This document shows positions 19,772-26,613 of a stretch of 64,000 nt of DNA, one piece after another. Origin of the DNA: an uncultured Zoogloea sp. GTDB taxonomy: Bacteria; Pseudomonadota; Gammaproteobacteria; Burkholderiales; Rhodocyclaceae. The stretch spans positions 21,218 through 85,217 of the forward strand of contig CALBTT010000081.1 in NCBI GenBank assembly GCA_937967645.1, in the 5' to 3' direction. The position numbers were made by a program, and so were the translations under genes. The stretch's first letter is position 1, and each line of letters starts with the position of its first letter. Below the pieces are notes generated by a model. The model was not told where the DNA came from and made no database searches. It worked only from the letters and a program-made list of their open reading frames with translations.

Positions 19772-20308
19772 CTAGTTCTTTAGCGCGGCGGCCATGTTCG
19801 CGAGCTTGCCGCGGACCGAGGCGTCGATGACTTCATCCCCAACGGCGATCTTCACCCCACCAATCAGTTCGGGGTCGACGCTGACGGCAACGTTGAGCTT
19901 GGCCTTGAAGCGGGCTTCAAGGTCTGCAACGAGCGTCTTCAGCGTGGAATCGTCCATCGGGAAGGCGGAGGCGATATTGGCCTCCTTGACGCCTTCATGT
20001 TCGTTCTTGAGGGCAACGAACAGGTCACGGATCTCGGGAAGCACTTGCAGACGCTCGTTCTCGACCAGGACGCGGACATAGTTCTGCTGTTCGGCAGTGA
20101 GTCCGGTCCCGGCGATATCGAGGAAAAACCCGGCCAGCTGCTGCTGGGCGAGCTTGGGATCGCTGATGCAATCCCTCATTTGCGGATCGGTGGCGACAGC
20201 AGCCAGACGATCAAGTGCTTCCGACCAAGGCCCCAGCGCATTGCCCGCGGAAGCGAGCTGAAATGCCGCTTCAGCATAGGGGCGTGCGATGGTGACGTTC
20301 TCGGCCAT
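19772..20308 (-). CDS. atpH: F0F1 ATP synthase subunit delta
   Basis: Peripheral-stalk subunit joining F1 to the b subunits, 178 aa. Family marks are the N-terminal TIARPYAEAAFQLA, the middle YVRVLVENERLQVLPEI and the C-terminal VDPELIGGVKIAVGDEVIDASVRGKL region. It overlaps nothing and lies 3 bp from atpF. Confidence 0.95.
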   Translation of the reverse strand: MAENVTIARPYAEAAFQLASAGNALGPWSEALDRLAAVATDPQMRDCISDPKLAQQQLAGFFLDIAGTGLTAEQQNYVRVLVENERLQVLPEIRDLFVALKNEHEGVKEANIASAFPMDDSTLKTLVADLEARFKAKLNVAVSVDPELIGGVKIAVGDEVIDASVRGKLANMAAALKN

Positions 20309-20311
20309 GGC

Positions 20312-20785
20312 TTATTGAAGTTCCTGTTTCAGGTTGGCCAGCAGGTCGGCGTGGGCTTGAGCGTTGATTTCCTTGCGGAGAATCTTCTCGGCACCGGCGA
20401 CAGCGAGTTGGGCGACCTGATCGCGCAGGGCTTCCTTGGCACGTTGAGCGGCGACGCCAGCTTCGGCTTCAGCGGCTTCACGGGCCTGGGCAATGATACG
20501 GGCGGCTTCGGCGCGCGCTTCATCGAGGAACACTGCAGCCTGCTTTTCAGCAGAGGCACGCACGTCCGTAGCGGACTCGCGGGCCTTGCGCAGTTCTTCG
20601 ACGACCTTCTTCTCGGCATGCGCGAGATCACTCTTCGCCTTGTCCGCAGCCGCCAGCCCGTCGGCGATCTTCTTCGCGCGCTCGTCGAGTGCCTTCACAA
20701 TGGGGGGCCACACGAACTTCATCGTGACCCACGCCAGAATGAAGAACACAACGAGCTGGGCTACCAGGGTTGCGTTCAGATTCAC
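20312..20785 (-). CDS. atpF: F0F1 ATP synthase subunit b
   Basis: Membrane-anchored peripheral stalk, 157 aa. One N-terminal membrane helix (about 6-26) includes the conserved FVWPPIVKALDERAKKI boundary. A long, charged, alanine-rich helix follows that dimerises as a coiled coil. Length and position between atpE and atpH are standard. Confidence 0.96.
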   Translation of the reverse strand: MNLNATLVAQLVVFFILAWVTMKFVWPPIVKALDERAKKIADGLAAADKAKSDLAHAEKKVVEELRKARESATDVRASAEKQAAVFLDEARAEAARIIAQAREAAEAEAGVAAQRAKEALRDQVAQLAVAGAEKILRKEINAQAHADLLANLKQELQ

Positions 20786-20820
20786 GGTAATCTTCCTTTA
20801 GTCAGGTTGAACCGCGAAAC

Positions 20821-21066
20821 TTAGATCTTGAACGGGTTGGCGAACGCAAACATCATGGCGATACCGACACCGATCAGGAAGGCGGCGTCGATCAGACCGG
20901 CCAGCAGGAACATCTTGGTCTGCAGGGCGTTCATCAGCTCGGGTTGGCGAGCGGAAGCTTCCAGGTACTTGCTACCCATGATGCCAATACCGATACAGGC
21001 ACCGATAGCACCCAGACCAATGATCAGACCGGCGGCCAGAGCAACAAAACCAAGAACGTGTTCCAT
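20821..21066 (-). CDS. atpE: F0F1 ATP synthase subunit c
   Basis: Proton-carrying ring subunit, 81 aa, two membrane helices joined by the polar loop ARQPE. The ion-binding carboxylate is D60 in LLAGLIDAAFLIGVG. There is no sodium-type signature, so this is most likely a proton enzyme. GGAGTAG before the start on the minus strand gives a good ribosome site. Confidence 0.97.
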   Translation of the reverse strand: MEHVLGFVALAAGLIIGLGAIGACIGIGIMGSKYLEASARQPELMNALQTKMFLLAGLIDAAFLIGVGIAMMFAFANPFKI

Positions 21067-21128
21067 GACTACTCCTTTAGTTGAGATGATTTAAATTGAA
21101 ACCGAAACAGACTGCTTGAAACTGAAAC

Positions 21129-21965
21129 TTAGTGGCTCTCGTGGGCCTGACCGATGTACACCAGGGTCAGCATCATGAAGATGAAGGCCTGCAGGGCGAC
21201 GATCAGGATATGGAACACGGCCCAGATGGAACCGGCAACCACGTGGCCGAGGAAACCGAAGACGGTGGCGGTACCACCCATCAGGGCGATCAGCATGAAG
21301 ACCAGCTCGCCAGCATACATGTTGCCGAACAGCCGCATGCCGTGGGACACGGTCTTGGCCAGGAACTCGATCATCTGCATCAGGAAGTTGATCGGGTAGA
21401 GCAGCGGGTGGGAACCGAAGGGGGCGGTGAAGAGCTCATGCACCCAGCCACCAAAACCCTTGATCTTGATGTTGTAGTACAGGCAGATCAGCAGCACGCC
21501 GATGGACATGCCGAGGGTACCGTTGAGGTCGGCGGTGGGCACGACGCGGAGGTAGGCATGCTCGTCACCGGAGATCAGGGCCCAGATCTTGGGCAGCAGA
21601 TCGACCGGCAGGAAGTCCATGGAGTTCATCAGGAAGATCCAGAAGAACACGGTCAGGGCGACCGGGGCCACGAACTTGCGGGATTCGGCGCTATGCACGA
21701 TGCCCTTGGCCTGGTCGGCGACCATTTCGACGAGGATTTCGATGGCAGCCTGGAAACGGCCCGGCACGCCGGAGGTGGCGGCACTGGCTGCCTTGATCAG
21801 GATCAGCAGCGTGACGATGCCGAGGCCGATCGAGAAAAACAGGGTATCGAGGTTCCACACACTCCAGTCGATGATCGCGGTCTGGGCGTGACCGGTGGAG
21901 TTGAAGTGGGTCAGGTGGTGGACGATGTATTCGCCCGCGGTCGGGCCGTGCGCTTCTGTACTCAT
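21129..21965 (-). CDS. atpB: F0F1 ATP synthase subunit a
   Basis: Proton half-channel subunit, 278 aa with five or six membrane helices. The essential Arg of the fourth helix lies in SHGMRLFGNMYAGE. The C-terminal LQAFIFMMLTLVYIGQA is also conserved. It is 2 bp from atpI and 62 bp upstream of atpE. Confidence 0.96.
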   Translation of the reverse strand: MSTEAHGPTAGEYIVHHLTHFNSTGHAQTAIIDWSVWNLDTLFFSIGLGIVTLLILIKAASAATSGVPGRFQAAIEILVEMVADQAKGIVHSAESRKFVAPVALTVFFWIFLMNSMDFLPVDLLPKIWALISGDEHAYLRVVPTADLNGTLGMSIGVLLICLYYNIKIKGFGGWVHELFTAPFGSHPLLYPINFLMQMIEFLAKTVSHGMRLFGNMYAGELVFMLIALMGGTATVFGFLGHVVAGSIWAVFHILIVALQAFIFMMLTLVYIGQAHESH

Positions 21966-21967
21966 GG

Positions 21968-22309
21968 TCAGGTCTTCACCAAAAATGCAAACAAATTCGC
22001 CTTAAGCGCCACGACCAACCCGATGAACAACGCCAACCAATGGACGTCTGGATACACGAGTTGAACGGTCGCCAACAATCCTACGGTTGACGCGATCTTG
22101 AAGAACTCGCCAACGAAAAACTCAAGCGGGTACGACGCAGCCGGCCGCTTGGAAACCAAGCTCAGGCGCAGGGCGAAAAACAAATTGGGAAGAACACAGG
22201 CTGCGCCTCCCAACGCCGCCGACAACGCACCGCGCGTCCCTGAAATCAATCCGGCGATTAATGTCACCAGTATTGTCGCGCCTATCTGCAGGAATACCGC
22301 TTTTAACAT
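21968..22309 (-). CDS. atpI: ATP synthase protein I (assembly factor)
   Basis: Small hydrophobic protein of about 113 aa with four membrane helices, first gene of the atp operon. AtpI is thought to help assemble the c-ring or supply Mg2+. I chose ATG 22309 because GAGAG lies just upstream; a GTG 18 bp earlier is also open. The GG(A)ACVLPNLFFALRL segment fits betaproteobacterial AtpI. Confidence 0.8.
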   Translation of the reverse strand: MLKAVFLQIGATILVTLIAGLISGTRGALSAALGGAACVLPNLFFALRLSLVSKRPAASYPLEFFVGEFFKIASTVGLLATVQLVYPDVHWLALFIGLVVALKANLFAFLVKT

Positions 22310-22366
22310 TGGCTCTCTGCGTGGCACGTCGGGTAATGCGCCGTCCGCCGTACGAAAAACATGCGG

Positions 22367-22395
22367 ATGATAGGGGTTAACCGCATGAAAGTCAA
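22367..22395 (-). promoter_or_regulatory. Sigma70-type promoter of the atp operon
   Basis: On the minus strand TTGACT (22390-22395) is followed after exactly 17 bp by TATCAT (22367-22372). The start of atpI lies about 60 bp downstream. Match and spacing are near consensus and no other good candidate is seen in the gap. Confidence 0.75.
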
Positions 22396-22449
22396 TGGTT
22401 GTGGCAGTGCAGCATCAGGATTTCCGGGCGTTTCGGGATCTGCTCCAAC

Positions 22450-22487
22450 TTGACACACCCAATAAACATGTCGATGATTATCGACAT
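22450..22487 (+). promoter_or_regulatory. Promoter with overlapping palindromic operator for the ArsR-type regulator
   Basis: A perfect -35 TTGACA lies at 22450-22455. About 17 bp later comes a weak -10 (GATGAT, 22473-22478) buried in the palindrome ATGTCGAT-GATT-ATCGACAT (22468-22487). A dyad over the -10 and first codons is typical of ArsR autorepression. A start site about 7 bp after this -10 would fall at ATG 22486, so the message could be leaderless; no Shine-Dalgarno is seen. Confidence 0.55.
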
Positions 22488-22797
22488 GAATAAAAACTAC
22501 TCACGGACCATTCCGGCCGCCTGGCGCGATATATCCGCGGTTTTCGCGGCCCTCGGCGACGAGCACCGGCAGCGCATCCTGCTCACCTTCGAGCCCGGTG
22601 AGCGACTCAATGTGGGTCAGATCGCTGAAGTGTCCACCCTGGCCCGCTCCACAGTGTCACACCATCTGAAGGTCCTGCGCGAAGCCGGTGTGCTCATTTC
22701 GGAGCGGGAAGGCAAGGAAATCTATTTCCGGGTTAACAAGCGCTTCCTCGAAACGTCCTTCAGCCGGGTCACCAGTTATCTGGCGACCTATCTCTGA
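22486..22797 (+). CDS. ArsR/SmtB-family transcriptional regulator
   Basis: Winged helix-turn-helix repressor of about 103 aa. The DNA-recognition region is VSTLARSTVSHHLKVLREAGVL, followed by the wing SEREGKEIYFRV. The metal-binding ELCVCDL motif of ArsR/SmtB sensors is absent; it reads RLNVGQIAEVS. It is therefore unlikely to sense arsenic or zinc at that site. In-frame ATGs at 22468 and 22474 would add 4-6 residues. It starts the operon that leads into phospholipid acylation genes, 23 bp ahead of the next gene, so a lipid-linked signal is a fair guess. Confidence 0.85.
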   Translation: MNKNYSRTIPAAWRDISAVFAALGDEHRQRILLTFEPGERLNVGQIAEVSTLARSTVSHHLKVLREAGVLISEREGKEIYFRVNKRFLETSFSRVTSYLATYL

Positions 22798-22820
22798 TTC
22801 CTTCCTTCTCCGGCACATTC

Positions 22821-24962
22821 ATGCGAACCCTGATCAAGGCGCTACTGCGCACCGTGACCCGCCTGCTGTTCCGCGTCACCCTGAAAGGCAGAACGCCCGC
22901 CGACGGCGAGCGGCTGCTGATCATCGCCAACCACGAATCCTTCCTCGACGGCTTGCTGCTCGGCCTGTTCCTGCCCCTCGACCCGGTCTTCGTGGTGCAT
23001 ACCGGGGTGGCGGCGAATCCGGCTTTCCGGTTGCTGCTGTCCCTGGTCGATTACCTGGCGGTGGACCCGACCAGCCCGATGGCCATGAAGAAGGTGATCC
23101 GCCTGCTGGAGGCCGGCCGGCCCGTGGTGATCTTTCCGGAAGGCCGGATCACCACCACCGGCAGCCTGATGAAGACCTATGAAGGCCCGGCCTTCGTGGC
23201 GGCCAAGACCGGTGCCACGGTGATCCCGGTGCGGATCGACGGTGCCGCACGCACCTATTTCTCGCGCCTGGCCTCGCATGTGCCACGCCGCCTGTTTCCC
23301 AGGATCAGCCTGTCCATCCTGGCCCCCACCCGGATCCCCATGCCCGAGGCACCCACCGCCCGGCAGCGCCGCCGTCTGGCCGGGGAGGGCATGCGCCGCC
23401 TGATGCAGGAGATGATCTTCGCCACCCGTCCGGAACAGACCCTGTTCGGCGCCCTGCTCGAGGCCTCCGCGATCCAGGGCAGCGGACATCGTCTGGTGGA
23501 GGATCTCAAGCAGATCGAATACAGCTACCGCGACCTGATCCGCATGGCCCTGGCGCTCGGCCGTCTGGCCGCCCGAGAGAGCGCCCCTGGCGAGAAGGTC
23601 GGCCTGCTGCTGCCCAACCTGGCGCCGACCCTGGGCCTGCTCTTCGGCCTGTCGGCCCATGGGCGTGTCGCCGCCATGCTGAACTACACCGCCGGTGTGG
23701 ACAGCATGCAGTCCGCCTGCACCGCCGCACAGATCCGGACCCTGATCACCTCGCGAGCCTTCGTCGAGCAGGCCAAGCTCGGTGACAAGCTGGCCGCACT
23801 GCGCGACGTCCGGATCCTCCACCTGGAAGATCTGCGGGAACAGATCGGGCTGATGGACAAGCTGTGGCTGCTGCTGTGGGCCGCACCCTTCCCCCGCCTG
23901 GCCCTGCCTGCCCGTGCCACGCCGGAGGATCCGGCGGTGGTGCTGTTCACCTCGGGTTCGGAAGGCAAGCCGAAGGGCGTGGTGCTGTCGCACCGCGCGC
24001 TGCTGGCCAATGTGGCGCAGATCCGCGCCGTGGTGGATTTCTCCATCGACGACAAGATCCTCAACGCCCTGCCCCTGTTCCACTCCTTCGGCCTCACTGC
24101 GGGCGGCCTGCTGCCGGTGCTGACCGGCGCACGGGTTTTCCTCTACCCCTCGCCACTGCACTACCGGGTCATCCCGGAGGTGGCCTATGACCGCAACTGC
24201 ACCGTCCTGCTGGGCACCAGCACCTTCCTCGGCAACTACGCCAAGTTCGCCCACCCCTACGATTTCTACCGCCTGCGCTACGTGATCGCCGGGGCCGAGA
24301 AGCTGGCCGCACCGGTGCGCGACCTGTGGTTCGAGAAGTTCGGCATCCGCATCTTCGAGGGCTACGGCGCCACCGAGACCGCGCCCGTGCTGGCGGTCAA
24401 CACCCGCATGGCCTTCCGCAGTGGCACGGTGGGGCAGTTCCTGCCCGGCATCGAGTCGCGCCTGGTCCCGGTTCCCGGCATTCCGAACGGCGGCATGCTG
24501 CACGTGAAGGGGCCCAACCTGATGTCCGGCTACCTGCGCTTCGAGAACCCGGGGGTGCTTCAGCCGCCCTCCTCTCCCGCCGGTGAAGGCTGGTATGAAA
24601 CCGGGGACGTGGTGGAGATCGACGCCGAGGGCTTTGTGAAGATCGTCGGCCGGGTCAAGCGCTTCGCCAAGGTGGCCGGCGAGATGGTGTCGCTGGAGGC
24701 GGTCGAGAAGCTGGCCGCCGCCGCCTCACCGGGCGCAGCCCATGCGGCCTCCACCCAGGCGGATCCGGCCCGCGGCGAGGCGATCCTGCTGTTTACCACC
24801 GATTCCGGGCTGACCCGCGAGCAGCTGCAGGCTGCCGCCCGCGACGGAGGCTGGCCGGAGATCGCGGTGCCGCGCCGACTCATCCCGGTGGACGCCCTGC
24901 CGCTGCTGGGTACCGGCAAGATCGATTATGTCACCCTGAAACAATGGGCCGAGCAGGCCTGA
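22821..24962 (+). CDS. aas: Bifunctional lysophospholipid acyltransferase / acyl-ACP synthetase (Aas-like)
   Basis: 713-aa fusion. The N-terminal PlsC-type acyltransferase (about 1-200) has the HX4D motif in NHESFLD (H38, D43) and the FPEGRIT motif near residue 110. The C-terminal AMP-forming synthetase domain has the P-loop FTSGSEGKPKGV (about 376-387), GYGATETAPVLAVN and the hinge ETGDVVEIDAEGFVKIVGR. E. coli Aas uses this layout to re-acylate lysophosphatidylethanolamine using fatty acids activated on ACP. An LplT-like transporter, the usual partner, is encoded three genes downstream. The gene lies in the same operon as a rhombosortase pair. Confidence 0.87.
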   Translation: MRTLIKALLRTVTRLLFRVTLKGRTPADGERLLIIANHESFLDGLLLGLFLPLDPVFVVHTGVAANPAFRLLLSLVDYLAVDPTSPMAMKKVIRLLEAGRPVVIFPEGRITTTGSLMKTYEGPAFVAAKTGATVIPVRIDGAARTYFSRLASHVPRRLFPRISLSILAPTRIPMPEAPTARQRRRLAGEGMRRLMQEMIFATRPEQTLFGALLEASAIQGSGHRLVEDLKQIEYSYRDLIRMALALGRLAARESAPGEKVGLLLPNLAPTLGLLFGLSAHGRVAAMLNYTAGVDSMQSACTAAQIRTLITSRAFVEQAKLGDKLAALRDVRILHLEDLREQIGLMDKLWLLLWAAPFPRLALPARATPEDPAVVLFTSGSEGKPKGVVLSHRALLANVAQIRAVVDFSIDDKILNALPLFHSFGLTAGGLLPVLTGARVFLYPSPLHYRVIPEVAYDRNCTVLLGTSTFLGNYAKFAHPYDFYRLRYVIAGAEKLAAPVRDLWFEKFGIRIFEGYGATETAPVLAVNTRMAFRSGTVGQFLPGIESRLVPVPGIPNGGMLHVKGPNLMSGYLRFENPGVLQPPSSPAGEGWYETGDVVEIDAEGFVKIVGRVKRFAKVAGEMVSLEAVEKLAAAASPGAAHAASTQADPARGEAILLFTTDSGLTREQLQAAARDGGWPEIAVPRRLIPVDALPLLGTGKIDYVTLKQWAEQA

Positions 24963-24978
24963 GACAGGAGATCCATTC

Positions 24979-25812
24979 ATGAATGGCAAGATACTCGCGG
25001 CGGGTCTGTTCGTCGCAATGATGCTGAGCGGCTGCGCCACCTGGTTCGACAGGGGCGGACAGGTCCACCGCGGCTCGGTGGTGGACTACCTGTATCCGAA
25101 GGGCGAGCAACCCACCCTGACCCCGACGGTGCCCGAACTACGCCTACCCCTACGCGTCGGCATTGCCTTCGTGCCGGGCAACAACACCCTCGGTGAGCTG
25201 CCCGAGACCGAGAGGGAGCAGTTGCTGAGGCGGGTGAGGGACGCTTTTGCCAACCGGCCCTACATCGCCTCCATCGAGGTCATCCCCACCACCTACCTGC
25301 GCCCGAGAGGCGGCTTTGACAACCTGGAGCAGGCCGCCCGCATGTTCAACGTGGATGTGGTCGCCCTGCTCTCCTACGATCAGGTCCAGTTCAGTGACAG
25401 CAACCGCCTGTCCATCTTCTACTGGACCATCGTCGGCGGCTATTTCATCAACGGCAGCCAGTACGACGTCAACACCCTGGTCGACGCAGCGGTGTTCGAC
25501 ATGGCAACCCGCAGCCTGCTGTTCCGTGCCCCGGGCACCAGCCAGATCAAGGGCAGTTCGCCCTTGGTGAAATTCGCCGAAGTCTCACGGGAAGCCCGTG
25601 GCGAGGGCTATCGACAGGCCGTCGATGACCTGATTCCCAGGCTCAATGCTCAACTGGAGGCCTTCCGCGTCCGGGTGAAGGAGGAAAAGGTCGCCCGCAT
25701 CGTCGAAAAACCGGGCTACAAGCGGGGCGGCGGCAGCGTCGACCTCGCCACCCTGGGCCTGCTCGGTGCACTTGCCGCCCTGAGCCGGTACAGAAAGCGT
25801 CATGCCGGCTGA
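24979..25812 (+). CDS. Rhombotarget lipoprotein with GlyGly-CTERM tail
   Basis: 277-aa predicted lipoprotein: lipobox LSGC with C19 after a short hydrophobic signal. The C-terminus is a GlyGly-CTERM-type signal: RGGGS (from about 249), a hydrophobic helix VDLATLGLLGALAAL, then the basic tail SRYRKRHAG. Such tails are cut by rhombosortase, and the gene for that protease overlaps this one by 11 bp. The body (about 50-240) resembles no enzyme I know; it has LRVGIAFVPGNN and a segment IFYWTIVGGYFI. The protein would thus be lipid-anchored at the N-terminus and processed at the C-terminus. The exact cut site, probably in the Gly run or at Ser, is inferred. Confidence 0.87.
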   Translation: MNGKILAAGLFVAMMLSGCATWFDRGGQVHRGSVVDYLYPKGEQPTLTPTVPELRLPLRVGIAFVPGNNTLGELPETEREQLLRRVRDAFANRPYIASIEVIPTTYLRPRGGFDNLEQAARMFNVDVVALLSYDQVQFSDSNRLSIFYWTIVGGYFINGSQYDVNTLVDAAVFDMATRSLLFRAPGTSQIKGSSPLVKFAEVSREARGEGYRQAVDDLIPRLNAQLEAFRVRVKEEKVARIVEKPGYKRGGGSVDLATLGLLGALAALSRYRKRHAG

Positions 25813-26347
25813 ACGCCTCCTGCTGGGGACGCTGGTGACGCTCACCGCCGCCGCCAACCTGCTCCCCGGCGACGCCATGGAGTGGAGCCGTCAGGCCATC
25901 GGCCAAGGGCAAGCGTGGCGGCTGTGGACCGGCCAATTCTGCCACTGGTCCACCCTCCATCTGGCGGGCAACCTGGCTGCCGTCGGCGCGATCGCCCTGA
26001 TCACCGGGCGAGGCATCCGGCGCTGGCTGTGCGCCCTGCCCGTACTCGCCCCCCTGCTGTCCCTCTTCCTGCTGGCGAGCGCGCCCGCCCTGACCCACTA
26101 CCGGGGACTCTCCGGGCTGGTCGGTGTGCTGATCGTGGGCGCGATGCTGGAGGGTGGGACGATCGGCCGACTGCTGGGTCTCGGCTATCTGGCCAAGCTC
26201 GGCGTCGACGCGCTCAGCGGAAACAGCTCCCCGCTGCTGCCGGACGGCATCACCACCACCTGGCAGGCTCATCTGGGCGGTGTCCTGCTGGGGGTGATCA
26301 CCGCGGCAGGCCTGCGCTGGAACCACCTCGGGAGGCGTTCGGGATGA
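25802..26347 (+). CDS. rrtA: Rhombosortase (rhomboid-like intramembrane serine protease)
   Basis: 181-aa polytopic membrane protein. The rhomboid-type catalytic dyad is S104 in YRGLSGLVG and H157 in WQAHLGGVL. The WSTLHLAGNL segment (about 49-58) matches the conserved His/Asn helix of rhomboids. Small size and immediate neighbourhood with a GlyGly-CTERM protein make rhombosortase the best call. It should cleave the tail of the preceding lipoprotein at the inner membrane. Start overlaps the lipoprotein stop by 11 bp and its stop overlaps the next start (ATGA), so three gene products are translationally coupled. Confidence 0.88.
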   Translation: MPAERLLLGTLVTLTAAANLLPGDAMEWSRQAIGQGQAWRLWTGQFCHWSTLHLAGNLAAVGAIALITGRGIRRWLCALPVLAPLLSLFLLASAPALTHYRGLSGLVGVLIVGAMLEGGTIGRLLGLGYLAKLGVDALSGNSSPLLPDGITTTWQAHLGGVLLGVITAAGLRWNHLGRRSG

Positions 26348-26613
26348 TGAATCGACGCCAGTTCCATCTCGATGAAGACAGCAGCCGCTCAGCTCGGAGG
26401 GGTTCGAACTCCAGCCTGGTCTCCCGCCTGGTGCCGGAGCCACGGCACGCGCGGCTGCTGGCACCCGCCACCGTACCACTGCTGGAATCCCTCCGCGAGC
26501 ACAATCCGCTGCTCTTCGATTTTGTCCTCAAGCGCCAGCTGCGCGCGGGCTCCGCCCGCTTCGCCGACCCGGTGTTCGAGACCCGCCCTTTCTTTGAACG
26601 CACGCCTGCATGA
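26344..26613 (+). CDS. Uncharacterised 89-aa protein coupled to rhombosortase
   Basis: Small basic cytosolic-looking protein with no signal or membrane helix. Notable segments are an N-terminal MNRRQFHLDED, a Ser/Arg-rich stretch, a helical middle LLESLREHNPLLFDFVLKRQLR and the end FETRPFFERTPA. I do not recognise it. Its start overlaps the rrtA stop (ATGA, 26344-26347) and its stop overlaps the next start (ATGA, 26610-26613). This tight coupling argues that it is real and works with its neighbours. Confidence 0.7.
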   Translation: MMNRRQFHLDEDSSRSARRGSNSSLVSRLVPEPRHARLLAPATVPLLESLREHNPLLFDFVLKRQLRAGSARFADPVFETRPFFERTPA

